From positions 29,623 to 93,622 of the forward strand of contig NZ_JNYZ01000034.1 in assembly GCF_000717335.1 (NCBI RefSeq): a DNA stretch of 64,000 nt, written 5' to 3'. This document shows, one piece after another, positions 35,582-43,975 of this stretch. Both the position numbers and the translations under genes were made by a program. The notes beneath the pieces are model-generated. The model was not told the origin of the DNA. It was given only the letters and a program-made list of their open reading frames with translations, and searched no databases. How positions within the stretch are numbered: position 1 is the first letter of the stretch; each line of letters begins with the position of its first letter. Source of the stretch: Amycolatopsis jejuensis (GTDB taxonomy: Bacteria; Actinomycetota; Actinomycetes; Mycobacteriales; Pseudonocardiaceae).

Positions 35582-37423
35582 TCACTCCTCCGCCAACGTG
35601 GCCAGCACCCCTTCCCCGTACTTCGCCAGCTTGCTCTCACCCACGCCGCTCACCGTGCCCAGCTCATCGAGCGTCGACGGCAGCTGAGTCGCGATTTGGC
35701 GCAGCGTGGCGTCGTGGAAGATCACGTAAGCCGGGACGCCCTGTTCCTTCGCCGTCGCCGCGCGCCAGGCACGGAGGCGCTCGAACATCGGGGCCGCCTC
35801 GGCGGGCATCTCGACGGTCGCCGCGGCTCGGCGGGACGTTCGCGGGGCACGCGCTGCCCGCTCCGGCTCGCGGCGCAGCATCACCTGCTGCGAGCCGTTC
35901 AGCACGCTCGTGGAACCGTCGGTCAGCACCAGCGAGCCGTAATCCCCTTCGACCGCAAGCAGGTTGCGCGCCAGCAGTTGCCGCACCACCGCGCGCCACT
36001 CCGGTTCGCGCAGTTCGGTGCCGATGCCGAACACCTTCAGCGTGTCGTGCCGGAACTGGGTGACCTTCGGGGTGGTCTTGCCCAGCAGGATGTCGACGAT
36101 CTGCCCGGCACCGAACTTCTGCCGCCGCTCGTTGCGCAGACGGACCACTGTGGACAGCAGTTTCTGTGCGGGAATGGTGCCGTCCCAGCGTTCCGGCGGG
36201 GTCTGGCACGTGTCGCAGTTCCCGCACTGCTCGCCGGATTGCCCGAAGTACGCCAGGATCTGCGTGCGCCGGCAATCGACGGTCTCGCACAGCGCCAGCA
36301 TCGCGTTCAGGTGCTGGGCCTGCAGCCGCCGGTGCGCCTCGTCGCCCTCCGAGCTGTCGATCATCTTGCGCTGCTGCACCACGTCTTGCAGCCCGTACGC
36401 GAGCCACGCGGTGGAGGGCAGCCCGTCGCGGCCCGCGCGGCCGGTCTCCTGGTAGTAGCCCTCGACGGACTTCGGCAGGTCGAGGTGCGCGACGAACCGG
36501 ACGTCCGGTTTGTCGATGCCCATGCCGAACGCGATCGTCGCGACCACGACGAGCCCGTCCTCGCGCAGGAACCGCGACTGGTTGGCCGCGCGGGTCGACT
36601 TGTCGAGACCGGCATGGTACGGCAGCGCCGGAATTCCGTTCTGTACCAGGAATTCCGCCGTCTTCTCGACCGACGCGCGGGACAGGCAGTACACGATCCC
36701 CGCGTCGCCCTGGTGCTCGGTGCGCAGCAGGTCGAGCAGCTGTTTCTGCGGCGAGTTCTTCGGCACGATCCGGTACTGGATGTTGGGCCGGTCGAAGCTC
36801 GCGACGAAGTGCTTGGCGCCGTCGAGACCGAGGCGTTCGGAGATTTCCTTGTGCGTGGCCTCGGTGGCGGTGGCCGTGAGCGCGATGCGCGGGACGTCGG
36901 GCCAGCGCTCGTGCAGCGACGACAGCATGAGGTAGTCGGGCCGGAAATCGTGGCCCCACTGGGACACGCAGTGTGCCTCGTCGATCGCGAACAGCGCGAT
37001 CTCGCCGCGGTCGAGCAGCCGCACGGTGGACTCGACCGACAGCCGTTCCGGGGCGAGGTAGAGCAGGTCGAGCTCACCCGCGACGAAGGCCTCCTCCACC
37101 GCCTGCCGTTGCGCGAAATCCTGGGTGGAGTTGAGGAATCCGGCGCGCACGCCGACGTTGCGCAGCGCGTCGACCTGGTCCTGCATCAGCGCGATGAGCG
37201 GCGAGATCACCACGCCGACACCTGGCCGCACGAGTGCCGGGATCTGGTAGCACAGCGATTTCCCGCCGCCGGTGGGCATCAGCACGAGCGCGTCGCCGCC
37301 GGAGATCACGTGCTCGACGATCTCCGCCTGGTCGCCGCGGAACGCGTCGTATCCGAAGACGCGGTGCAGGGTTTCGAGAGCGGGGGAACGGGTGGCCTGC
37401 GCGGCCGGGTCGGGGTGCGCCAC
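35582..37423 (-). CDS. recQ: ATP-dependent DNA helicase RecQ
   Basis: A 613-aa RecQ helicase. Superfamily 2 motifs are complete: Walker [13 protein letters not shown]-type box [14 protein letters not shown] and the [10 protein letters not shown] motif VI. The RecQ C-terminal zinc module has [15 protein letters not shown] and CGNCDTC. A winged-helix domain and a C-terminal HRDC domain ([16 protein letters not shown]) follow. The start is GTG 37423, giving MAHPDPAAQ; codons further upstream lack family similarity. It unwinds recombination and repair intermediates. Confidence 0.94.
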   Translation of the reverse strand: MAHPDPAAQATRSPALETLHRVFGYDAFRGDQAEIVEHVISGGDALVLMPTGGGKSLCYQIPALVRPGVGVVISPLIALMQDQVDALRNVGVRAGFLNSTQDFAQRQAVEEAFVAGELDLLYLAPERLSVESTVRLLDRGEIALFAIDEAHCVSQWGHDFRPDYLMLSSLHERWPDVPRIALTATATEATHKEISERLGLDGAKHFVASFDRPNIQYRIVPKNSPQKQLLDLLRTEHQGDAGIVYCLSRASVEKTAEFLVQNGIPALPYHAGLDKSTRAANQSRFLREDGLVVVATIAFGMGIDKPDVRFVAHLDLPKSVEGYYQETGRAGRDGLPSTAWLAYGLQDVVQQRKMIDSSEGDEAHRRLQAQHLNAMLALCETVDCRRTQILAYFGQSGEQCGNCDTCQTPPERWDGTIPAQKLLSTVVRLRNERRQKFGAGQIVDILLGKTTPKVTQFRHDTLKVFGIGTELREPEWRAVVRQLLARNLLAVEGDYGSLVLTDGSTSVLNGSQQVMLRREPERAARAPRTSRRAAATVEMPAEAAPMFERLRAWRAATAKEQGVPAYVIFHDATLRQIATQLPSTLDELGTVSGVGESKLAKYGEGVLATLAEE

Positions 37424-37476
37424 CCGGCCGATTCTAGGGCGGCGGGCCGTCCGGGCGCTCGTGCCCCGCCGGGTTC

Positions 37477-37499
37477 GGCGCGAGAGTCCCCCTCGCGCC
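37477..37499. repeat. 23-nt palindrome, copy 1
   Basis: GGCGCGA and TCGCGCC flank a central GAGTCCCCC. It is 54 nt upstream of the recQ start, between recQ and the divergent DUF6314 gene. Related 23-nt palindromes are at 37546 and 38494. Confidence 0.6.
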
Positions 37500-37545
37500 G
37501 GGTTTTGTCGCAGAGGGTGACGAATTTCGGTGACTCGCAGCATAT

Positions 37546-37568
37546 GGCGCGAAGGGACCTTTCGCGCC
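37546..37568. repeat. 23-nt palindrome, copy 2
   Basis: GGCGCGAAGGG and CCTTTCGCGCC around one central base, an almost perfect inverted repeat. It lies 31 nt before the GTG of the DUF6314 gene and 69 nt from copy 1. Position near starts suggests a binding site rather than a terminator. Confidence 0.6.
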
Positions 37569-37598
37569 AGTTTCGTGACGGACGGTACCGTTCACCTG

Positions 37599-38066
37599 GT
37601 GACAGAGTTCGCCGCATTTCCGATCACCGACCTGATCGGGTACTTCTCCGGAGAGTGGGAACTCGCGCGCGAAATCGCCGACGTGGGCGGGAACCCGATG
37701 GGCCGCGCGACCGGCCACGCCACGTTCACCTGCACCGACGACCTGCTCGTCTACCGGGAAACGGGCGAGCTGCACCTGGGTGAGCACCGCGGACCGTTCA
37801 TCCGCACCCTGCACTACCACCCGGCAGGCGGCCCGCGCGCCGCAGTGCACTTCGACCACGGCGGTTTCTTCCACGACCTCGACCTGGCAACCGGCGAGTG
37901 GACCACCGAGCACCCCTGCCAGGCCGACTGGTACCACGGGTCCTACCGCCTGCTCGGCGACCGGCTGTGGGAGCAGGAGTGGGTGGTGACCGGCCCGGCG
38001 AAGGACCATGTGATCAGGACGCGGTTCAGCCGGGGGCCTGCCCGGGCCGGAGCCGGGTCTCGGTAG
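37599..38066 (+). CDS. DUF6314 family protein (lipocalin/FABP-like)
   Basis: A 155-aa soluble protein. AFPITDLIGYFSGEWELAREI near the start, an RTLHYHPAG strand, HFDHGGFFHDLDL and CQADWYHGSYRL match the DUF6314 group, likely a small beta-barrel. Its function is unknown; the conserved His and Trp residues suggest a ligand or heme pocket. GTG 37599 (MTEFAAFPIT) is chosen because the family begins here; no good ribosome binding site is visible. The last codons blend into a tandem repeat. Confidence 0.75.
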   Translation: MTEFAAFPITDLIGYFSGEWELAREIADVGGNPMGRATGHATFTCTDDLLVYRETGELHLGEHRGPFIRTLHYHPAGGPRAAVHFDHGGFFHDLDLATGEWTTEHPCQADWYHGSYRLLGDRLWEQEWVVTGPAKDHVIRTRFSRGPARAGAGSR

Positions 38067-38240
38067 CGCGGGTTGGTTGCGGGTGGTCGTGCAGGATCAC
38101 CGGAGCCGAGCCGGGTCGCGTGTGGTTGCGCGGGGGTTGCGCAGGACTGCCAGAGCGAGTCGGGCTGGGTGCGGCAGTGGCTCAGGATCACGCAAGCCGA
38201 GCCGGTCACGCGGCCTATTTACGGCGGTTGCGCAGGATCA
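38047..38240. repeat. Degenerate tandem repeat, four copies, period 40-53 nt
   Basis: The words GCAGGATCA (38091, 38141 as GCAGGACTG, 38182 as TCAGGATCA, 38232) and CCGGAGCCGAGCCGGGTC (38047, 38100, 38150, 38190, with changes) recur together. The first copy is the 3' end of the DUF6314 gene and the last is the 3' end of the convergent small membrane-protein gene. Confidence 0.75.
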
Positions 38241-38364
38241 AGAGCAGAACCACCACCACCGACACGGCACAGGCGGCGGCGATCAGCGTTCCGGCCCAGC
38301 CGGGAATCGGGAAACCGGCAATGTTGTCGAAGCCGGGCAGGACACGGGGCGTGCCGGTCGCCAC
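38215..38364 (-). CDS. Small single-pass membrane protein (49 aa)
   Basis: A 49-aa protein read from GTG 38364 with GGAGGG 5 nt upstream. A short N-terminal part (MATGTPRVLPGFDNIAGFPI) precedes one membrane helix (AGTLIAAACAVSVVVVLLLIL) and a basic end (RNRRK), so the C-terminus should be cytoplasmic. No family is recognised. The good ribosome binding site and clean helix support a real gene. Confidence 0.6.
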   Translation of the reverse strand: MATGTPRVLPGFDNIAGFPIPGWAGTLIAAACAVSVVVVLLLILRNRRK

Positions 38365-38493
38365 AGGGTCCCTCCGTTCGGTGCGGGTCGGGCCGTCTCG
38401 GCCGCATTTTACCGGATGCCGTGAGGCGGTCGTAGGTCCGAAGTGGACAGTGCCGGTCACGGCGGGTAGCGGGCGCACCGGACGCCGTGCCGC

Positions 38494-38516
38494 GGAGCGA
38501 GGGGTCCCTTCGCTCC
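38494..38516. repeat. 23-nt palindrome, copy 3
   Basis: GGAGCGAGGGG and CCCTTCGCTCC around a central T, matching the two palindromes at 37477 and 37546 in length and pattern (GGxGCGA-N9-TCGCxCC). It lies 74 nt before the DinB-type gene. Nothing else stands out in the space 38365-38589. Confidence 0.6.
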
Positions 38517-38589
38517 GAATGCTGGGCAGGTGCCGTCTGCGCGGGCATGATCGGGGTGAGCGCAACGCAGAGGTGAGGAGGAGCGCGAA

Positions 38590-39096
38590 ATGAACGTGGC
38601 CGATCTGCTCGTGGACGGGTTCGGCCGGGTCCGGGAGGTGGTCCACCAGGCGGTCGGCGGGCTGACCGCGGAGCAGCTGGCGGCACGCCCCGGTCCGGAC
38701 GCCAACTCGATCGGCTGGCTGGCCTGGCATCTGGCGAGGGTGCAAGACGACCACGTCGCCGACGTAGCGGACACCGAGCAGCTCTGGACCGCACAGGACT
38801 GGCACACCCGGTTCGGCCTGCCCTTCCCGGCTGAGGACATCGGATACGGTCACCGCAGCGAGGACGTCGCCCAGGTACGCCCGGAATCCCCGGAGCTGCT
38901 CACCGGCTACTACGACGCCGTGCACGAGCACACGCTCACGTGGCTAGCAAAACTCGACGAAGCGGCGCTGGACCGCGTGGTCGACAAGCGATGGACTCCG
39001 CCGGTGACCCTCGGAGTCCGCCTGGTGAGCGTGCTCTCCGACGACCTCCAGCACGCCGGCCAAGCCGCCTACGTGAGGGGGTTGCTACTGGACTGA
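38590..39096 (+). CDS. DinB-like/DUF664 protein, possible mycothiol-dependent enzyme
   Basis: A 168-aa four-helix protein. SIGWLAWHLARVQDDHVADVA supplies two histidines and LQHAGQAAYVRGLLL a third, the usual metal triad of the DinB/YfiT and DUF664 families. In actinobacteria such proteins include mycothiol-dependent transferases and isomerases. GAGGAGG precedes the ATG. The exact reaction is unknown. Confidence 0.85.
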   Translation: MNVADLLVDGFGRVREVVHQAVGGLTAEQLAARPGPDANSIGWLAWHLARVQDDHVADVADTEQLWTAQDWHTRFGLPFPAEDIGYGHRSEDVAQVRPESPELLTGYYDAVHEHTLTWLAKLDEAALDRVVDKRWTPPVTLGVRLVSVLSDDLQHAGQAAYVRGLLLD

Positions 39097-39144
39097 GTGA
39101 GGGGTCGGCTGGCTGCGGCTTCTTCGGCCGAGATTTCTGCGGGC

Positions 39145-39377
39145 GGGTGATGGCTGAGGTCGACGGGTGGCTGAGTCTGGTTGGTGATTGCTGAGGTTGA
39201 CGGGTGGTGGCTGGGTCTGGTGGGTGGTGGCTGGCGGGTGATGACTGAGGTTGACGGGTGATGGCGGAGACTGCCGGGTGATGGCCCGAGGTCGACGGGT
39301 GATGGCGGAGGTCGAGGGGCTGCAGCTGAAGCTCGCGGGTGACGGCCGAGGTCGAGGGGCGACGGCTGAGGCTCAGC
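39145..39377. repeat. Short tandem repeat array, about eleven copies of a 20-nt unit
   Basis: Consensus GGGTGATGGCTGAGGTCGAC, seen at 39145, 39165, 39183, 39203, 39222, 39237, 39257, 39277, 39298, 39338 and 39358 with decay. It lies between the convergent DinB-like and soxR genes. The remaining 39378-39647 shows no gene; it holds three or four 10-nt copies of GCGGAACCGG near 39557-39596 and two diverged copies of a GGAAGGTCCTGCCC element (39438, 39596). Confidence 0.75.
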
Positions 39378-39647
39378 GGCGGCGGGAGGTTGATCGGCAG
39401 CCGACGGGCGGGGTTTGCCCAGTGGCAGGGGCTACCGGAAGGTCCTGCCCTGCGGCGGGACGTCGACTGTGGGCTTGCCCGGAGGAACCAAGTTGTCCGC
39501 AAGGTGGGCCGCGGTGCCGCAGTGAGTCCATGGCCACAGGGGCTTTGCTCCTATGGCGGAACCGGGCGGAATCGGGCGGAACCGGGCAGACGCGGAAAGT
39601 CCTGCCCGCCACGGAGCAGCTCCGCAGGACACCCGCGCTGCGCAGAT

Positions 39648-40115
39648 TCACTCGTAGCTCGTACCTCGGTGGTCCGGCAGGCGTTGCGGGCCGGGGCCTT
39701 GGTGGCCCAGTTCGTCGCCCGGGTTGGCCAGGCGGCATTTGGTCAGCGACATGCAGCCGCAGCCGATGCAGTCGGTCAGCTGGTCGCGGAGTTGTTCCAG
39801 CTGGCGGATGCGCTCGTCCAGGTCGGAGCGCCAGCAGGACGAGATGCGGGACCAGTCGGCTCGGGTGGGAGTTCTGTCGTCCGGCAGGAGGGCCAGTACC
39901 TCGCGGATCTGGGCCAGCGGCATGCCCACTCGCTGGGACATGCGGATGAACGTCACCCGCCGGAGGGCGTCGCGGCGGTAGCGGCGCTGGTTGCCTGCCG
40001 TGCGGCGGCTGTGGATCAGGCGTTCGTCCTCGTAGAATCGCAGGGCCGACGCGGGTACGCCGCTGCGGTGGGACAGTTCGCCGACGGTCAGTTCGGGCAG
40101 CTCCGTCTTCGCCAT
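39648..40115 (-). CDS. soxR: Redox-sensing MerR-family regulator SoxR
   Basis: A 155-aa MerR-type activator. The N-terminal winged helix is LTVGELSHRSGVPASALRFYE with RRYRRDALRRV. The [2Fe-2S] ligands are Cys116, Cys119, Cys121 and Cys127 in CIGCGCMSLTKC, the exact SoxR pattern. Actinobacterial SoxR senses redox-active small molecules rather than superoxide itself. It is divergent from an NADPH-dependent FMN reductase gene, the typical direct target, with a palindrome between them. Confidence 0.95.
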   Translation of the reverse strand: MAKTELPELTVGELSHRSGVPASALRFYEDERLIHSRRTAGNQRRYRRDALRRVTFIRMSQRVGMPLAQIREVLALLPDDRTPTRADWSRISSCWRSDLDERIRQLEQLRDQLTDCIGCGCMSLTKCRLANPGDELGHQGPGPQRLPDHRGTSYE

Positions 40116-40141
40116 GCGGCCAGCCTAGCTTGACTTAAAGA

Positions 40142-40161
40142 GAGCTTGAAGTTCAAGACTC
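40142..40161. promoter_or_regulatory. Probable SoxR operator
   Basis: GAGCTTGAAGTTCAAGACTC contains the palindrome CTTGAAGTTCAAG. It lies 26 nt upstream of soxR and 40 nt upstream of the reductase gene. A TTGACT at 40130 could be the -35 of the reductase promoter, with the palindrome in the long spacer expected for MerR-type activation. Confidence 0.65.
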
Positions 40162-40200
40162 GCTCCGAGGCGGGAAACCCCGCCGCGAAAGGAGACTCAC

Positions 40201-40761
40201 GTGTCCGAAGCTCCCGTCCGGCTCGCTGTGCTCGTCGGCAGCGTCCGGGAAGGACGGTTCGCCCCGACAGTCGCGCGCTGGTTCGCCCGCCAGGCCGACC
40301 GCCACGGCGGGTTCGAGATCGACGTCGTCGACGTCGCCGAGACGACCCTCCCGCTCGCCATGACGGGTGCCGGGGCCGGGCCGCTCGCTGCCCGGCTCGC
40401 CGTGGCGGACGCGTTCGCCGTGGTCACGCCGGAGTACAACCACAGCTACCCGGCTGCGCTCAAGAACGTCGTCGACTGGTTCCACGCCGAATGGCAGGCA
40501 AAGCCGGTCGCTTTCGTTTCCTACGGCGGAATTTCCGGCGGTTTGCGCGCAGTCGAGCACCTCCGCGCGGTTTTCGCGGAACTGCATGCGGTCACCATCC
40601 GCGAGACGGTCAGCTTCCACGGCGCGCACGGCCGCTTCGACAGCGACGGCGAAACCACCGACACCGCAGCGGAACTGGCCGCGAAAGCGCTTCTCGACCA
40701 GCTCGAATGGTGGGCCCGCGCGTTGCGCGACGCCCGCGGGGTGCGCGCGTATCCGGCATAA
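40201..40761 (+). CDS. NADPH-dependent FMN reductase
   Basis: A 186-aa flavodoxin-fold reductase. LVGSVREGRFAPTVARWF forms the FMN phosphate loop, PEYNHSYPAALKNVVDW is the family signature and VSYGGISGGLRAVEHLR follows. AAAGGAG precedes the GTG start. It reduces flavins or quinones with NADPH. Divergent from soxR, it is probably induced by redox-active compounds. Confidence 0.93.
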   Translation: MSEAPVRLAVLVGSVREGRFAPTVARWFARQADRHGGFEIDVVDVAETTLPLAMTGAGAGPLAARLAVADAFAVVTPEYNHSYPAALKNVVDWFHAEWQAKPVAFVSYGGISGGLRAVEHLRAVFAELHAVTIRETVSFHGAHGRFDSDGETTDTAAELAAKALLDQLEWWARALRDARGVRAYPA

Positions 40762-40791
40762 TCGTCCATAGTGGACGCCAGCCAGCACAGC

Positions 40792-41763
40792 CTAGTTGCA
40801 GTACAGGTTTTCGAGCCTGGTGTCCGAGGTGACGACGGTGATGCCCTTGCCCACCCCCTGCCCTGACGACGCCAGCGCGGCCACCGTGGTACAGACCACT
40901 TGCTGGAGGCCGGTGGGGTACAGCAGCTTCATCGACTCCGACAGCGTCACGACGACCGGCTGGGATGCGGTGTCCACCCTGATCGAGGGGCTGGTCGGCG
41001 GGAGCGCGGTGTGGAGGCCCTGCTTCAGCTCGCTGGAGTACGGGCCGCGGAACAGTTCGGCCAGCACCCGGTCGGGCGAGGGGGAGCCGCTCCAGGGGCG
41101 CTGGACCGTGGTCATCTGCCCGGCGTAGACGAAGTACAGCGTGATCTGCGTCGCGGTCCGGCCGATGCCGAATCCGGTGGGGGCATCGCCTGCCGCGACC
41201 ACGCCGGTCGCTTGGACGCCGCAGCCTGCAGTCAGGACGGTGGCCAGCAGGACTGAGCACAGAGCGCGCCACCGCGCCCCTGACCCGGGCAACCGGCGAC
41301 TCGAACCGTGGTCGGGGTGGTGTGGGGATGGTGTGGCCAGGGCCGGGGTTGGTGGCTCGGCTGGTCGGCGGGTTGAGCCAGGGCCGGGTTGGCGTGGGGA
41401 CGGTAGAGCCAAGGCCGGAGTTGCTGATCCGGCCGGTCGGCGGGTTGAACGGTGGCCGGGGTGGTGTGGGGATGGTGTGGCCAGGGCTGGGGTTGGTGGC
41501 TCGGTTGGTCGGCGGGTTGAGCCGGGGCCGGGTTGGCGTGGGGACGGTAGGGCCAAGGCTGGAGTTGGTGGTCCGGCCGACGGGCGAGTCGAACCCCGCG
41601 CGAGACAACGAGCTGCCGCTCCAGCCAAACGCCGAACCAGCCACCGAGCCCACAACCGAGCCGACGACCGAGCTGCCGCTCCAGCCAAACGCCGAACCAG
41701 CCACTGAGTCCGCAACCCAGCCCACAACCCAGCCCACCACCGCGAAACCCTGCCCGACCTCAT
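40792..41763 (-). CDS. GerMN-domain lipoprotein with a repeat-expanded N-terminus
   Basis: The C-terminal half is a lipoprotein with a GerMN domain (TQITLYFVYAGQMTTVQRPW, LAELFRGPYSSELKQGLHTALP), as in the LpqB-like third gene of actinobacterial two-component operons. The coupled start ATG 41763 overlaps the kinase stop (ATGA), but puts the lipobox LTAGC at Cys181, far too deep for normal export. The first 155 residues are in-frame tandem repeats: WLVRRLAGAAAR twice (60-nt unit) and four 24-residue Pro-rich units like STRRPAEPPTPALATPSPHH. An internal TTG at 41292 (residue 158) would give a normal 24-residue signal. So either translation starts there or the gene is damaged. Confidence 0.75.
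   Translation of the reverse strand: MRSGRVSRWWAGLWAGLRTQWLVRRLAGAAARSSARLWARWLVRRLAGAAARCLARGSTRPSAGPPTPALALPSPRQPGPGSTRRPTEPPTPALATPSPHHPGHRSTRRPAGSATPALALPSPRQPGPGSTRRPAEPPTPALATPSPHHPDHGSSRRLPGSGARWRALCSVLLATVLTAGCGVQATGVVAAGDAPTGFGIGRTATQITLYFVYAGQMTTVQRPWSGSPSPDRVLAELFRGPYSSELKQGLHTALPPTSPSIRVDTASQPVVVTLSESMKLLYPTGLQQVVCTTVAALASSGQGVGKGITVVTSDTRLENLYCN
41300..41705. repeat. In-frame tandem repeats within the lipoprotein gene
   Basis: Four 72-nt units alternate in two flavours, making a 144-nt higher-order repeat (about 41309-41452 and 41453-41598). Two 60-nt units follow, with CGAGCTGCCGCTCCAGCCAA exactly repeated at 41610 and 41670. Periods divisible by three keep the reading frame open. 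Confidence 0.85.
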
Positions 41764-43187
41764 CGGTCCTCCGGAGAAACCCTCGGCAACCGTGGCAACC
41801 GCAGCGTGAACACCGCCCCATTGACGGTATTCGCCGCCTCGACATCCCCGCCGTGCAACCGGGCGTTTTCCCGTGCGATCGACAACCCCAAGCCGCTTCC
41901 CTCCGATCTTGCCCTCGACGTGTCCGCCTTCGTGAACCGGTCGAACACCTGCGGCAGCATTTCCGCCGGGATGCCCGGGCCGTGGTCGGCGACTTCGAGC
42001 GTGACCGTTGCGGCGTCGGCGGTCAGGCGGACGGTCACTGGTGGCGCGCCGTGTCGCAGGGCGTTTCCGACCAGGTTCGCCACCACCAGGTCCAGTCGCC
42101 GGGGGTCGGCGAAGGCCGTGACTCCGGGGGGCAGCTCAGCGTGGATTCCGTCCTCCGCGGTCCACCCGCGGGCGGCGATGCTGCCTGACACCACCTCGGC
42201 CACGTCCACCTCCTCGGCTCGCAGCTCGGCGCGGCCGGCGTCGAAGCGGGAGATCTCCACCAGGTCCTGCACCAGCCGTGTGAGACGGCGCGTTTCGGCG
42301 GATACCAGGCGCGCCGCGACGGCGGTGTCCGCGGGGAGTTGCGAAGCGTCCTCGTCGAGTACGTCGGTGACGGCGTTCATCGCGGCCAGTGGCGTGCGCA
42401 GCTCGTGTGACACGTCGGCGACGAACCGGCGGGCGTCGGCCTCCATGGCGCGCAGGGAGCCGACCGTGCGCTCCAGTTCCGCTGCCGTGTGGTTGAACGT
42501 CGTGACCAGCTGGGACAGCTCGTCCGACCCCTTCGCGGGCAGCCGTACGTCTAGCTGGCCGTCGCCGAGTTTGCGGGCCGCCGAGTTCAGCGCGCGCACC
42601 GGGCGCAGTACGTGGCTTGCGGCCAGCAGCGCCAAGGCGACCGCGACCGGCAGCGCCAGCGCCGTCATCTGCCACGCCCGCGTGGCCAGCTGGTCGATCG
42701 CCATCTCCTGGGCGTCCAGCGACACCTTCTTGTACACCTCGACCCCGGTGTGCTCCCGCCCGCTGCTGCGGTACCGCAGTACCGGCATCCCGATCAGCAG
42801 CTCCGGGCGACCGTCCACCACGACCCGCTGGAACTGGATCGACAAGCTCTGCGCGACCTCCCGGCGCAGCTCGGCGGGCAGGCTCGCCGGGTCGAACCCG
42901 GTGCTGGAACGCAGGGCACCGAATACGACCACGGTGGTGCCCTTCAGCGTGTGCGCCAGGTTTTCGAGCTGCTGCTGGTCGGGTGGAAGGGTCATCTGCG
43001 GCAGGTACGCGGTGACCTCGTCCCGCAGCTGCAGCATCGCCGGGTCCTGTACGCCGGCCAGGATCGTGGTGCGCGCCGACACGTAGCTCGCGCCCGCCGC
43101 CGCGCCCGCGCCGACCAGGGTCATCGCGGCGAATGCCAGCACCAGCCGGGAACGGAGGCCGGACACCCACGACCGCAGCCGCTTCAC
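41760..43187 (-). CDS. Sensor histidine kinase, MtrB-like
   Basis: A 475-aa membrane kinase: N-terminal helix (LVLAFAAMTLVGAGAAAGASYV), an extracellular domain of about 130 residues, a second helix near ALALPVAVALALLAASHVL, HAMP linker, HisKA box ADVSHELRTPLAAM and HATPase motifs NLVGNALRH, DHGPGIP and GSGLGLSI. GTG 43187 overlaps the response-regulator stop (GTGA). Order regulator-kinase-GerMN lipoprotein matches the MtrAB-LpqB arrangement, but this looks like a paralogue because an SS-type extracellular domain is shared only loosely. The signal is unknown. Confidence 0.9.
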   Translation of the reverse strand: MKRLRSWVSGLRSRLVLAFAAMTLVGAGAAAGASYVSARTTILAGVQDPAMLQLRDEVTAYLPQMTLPPDQQQLENLAHTLKGTTVVVFGALRSSTGFDPASLPAELRREVAQSLSIQFQRVVVDGRPELLIGMPVLRYRSSGREHTGVEVYKKVSLDAQEMAIDQLATRAWQMTALALPVAVALALLAASHVLRPVRALNSAARKLGDGQLDVRLPAKGSDELSQLVTTFNHTAAELERTVGSLRAMEADARRFVADVSHELRTPLAAMNAVTDVLDEDASQLPADTAVAARLVSAETRRLTRLVQDLVEISRFDAGRAELRAEEVDVAEVVSGSIAARGWTAEDGIHAELPPGVTAFADPRRLDLVVANLVGNALRHGAPPVTVRLTADAATVTLEVADHGPGIPAEMLPQVFDRFTKADTSRARSEGSGLGLSIARENARLHGGDVEAANTVNGAVFTLRLPRLPRVSPEDR

Positions 43188-43864
43188 GAGCGGCCGAACT
43201 TGTAGCCGAACCCGCGCACCGTCTGCACGTGGTCCGGCCGCGCCGGGACGTCCTCGATCTTCGCGCGCAGCCGTTGCACGCACGCGTCGACCAGGCGGGA
43301 GTCGCCGAGGTAGTCGTGCCCCCACACGGTCGCCAGCAGCTGGCGGCGGCTGTGCACCCGGCCGGGCGTCCGCGAGATCTCCAGCAGCAGCCTCAGCTCG
43401 GTGGGCGTGAGCGCGACCGGTTCGCCGTGTTTGCGGATCTGCAGGCCCGCCCGGTCGATCACCAGGTCACCGTGCTGTTCGGGCGCGGCGCCGTCGTGGT
43501 CGGCGGCCGTGCGGCGCAGCACCGCCCGGATCCGCGCGTCGAGCACCCGCGGTTCGACCGGCTTCACCACGTAGTCGTCCGCACCCGCTTCGAGACCGGC
43601 GACGATGTCGAAATCGTCGCTGCGGGCGGTCAGCATGATGATCGGCACCTGACCGGCCGCACGCATCCGGCGGCAGGTCTCGAACCCGTCGATCCCGGGC
43701 AGCATGAGGTCGAGCACCACGAGGTCCGGTGCCCGCACGCGCAGCAGCACCACCCCGTCCTCGCCGCTCGCCGCGGTGTGCACCGTGTATCCCTGCCTGC
43801 GCAGCGCCAGCTCCAAGCCCTCCCGGACGGACGCGTCGTCCTCGACCACCAACACCACTGCCAC
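43184..43864 (-). CDS. OmpR-family response regulator
   Basis: A 226-aa regulator with a receiver domain (acidic pair VEDD at 7-10, phospho-acceptor Asp52 in VVLDLMLPGIDG, Lys near 102 in YVVKPVE) and a C-terminal winged helix (LTPTELRLLLEISRTPGRVHS, VDACVQRLRAKIED, RGFGYKF). The start is GTG 43864, where the receiver begins MAVVLVVEDD. First gene of the three-gene leftward operon; its promoter should lie in 43865-43975, shared with the PAP2 gene. Confidence 0.92.
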   Translation of the reverse strand: MAVVLVVEDDASVREGLELALRRQGYTVHTAASGEDGVVLLRVRAPDLVVLDLMLPGIDGFETCRRMRAAGQVPIIMLTARSDDFDIVAGLEAGADDYVVKPVEPRVLDARIRAVLRRTAADHDGAAPEQHGDLVIDRAGLQIRKHGEPVALTPTELRLLLEISRTPGRVHSRRQLLATVWGHDYLGDSRLVDACVQRLRAKIEDVPARPDHVQTVRGFGYKFGRS

Positions 43865-43975
43865 GCGGTCATTATTGGGAAAACCCGCGGGCGCGCGCGA
43901 CCCGGGCGGATCTTGTAGCGAAACCATGACATGGTCCTGACGGGATCCCGAAATCCCGCGGCCAGGCTCGGGGAC

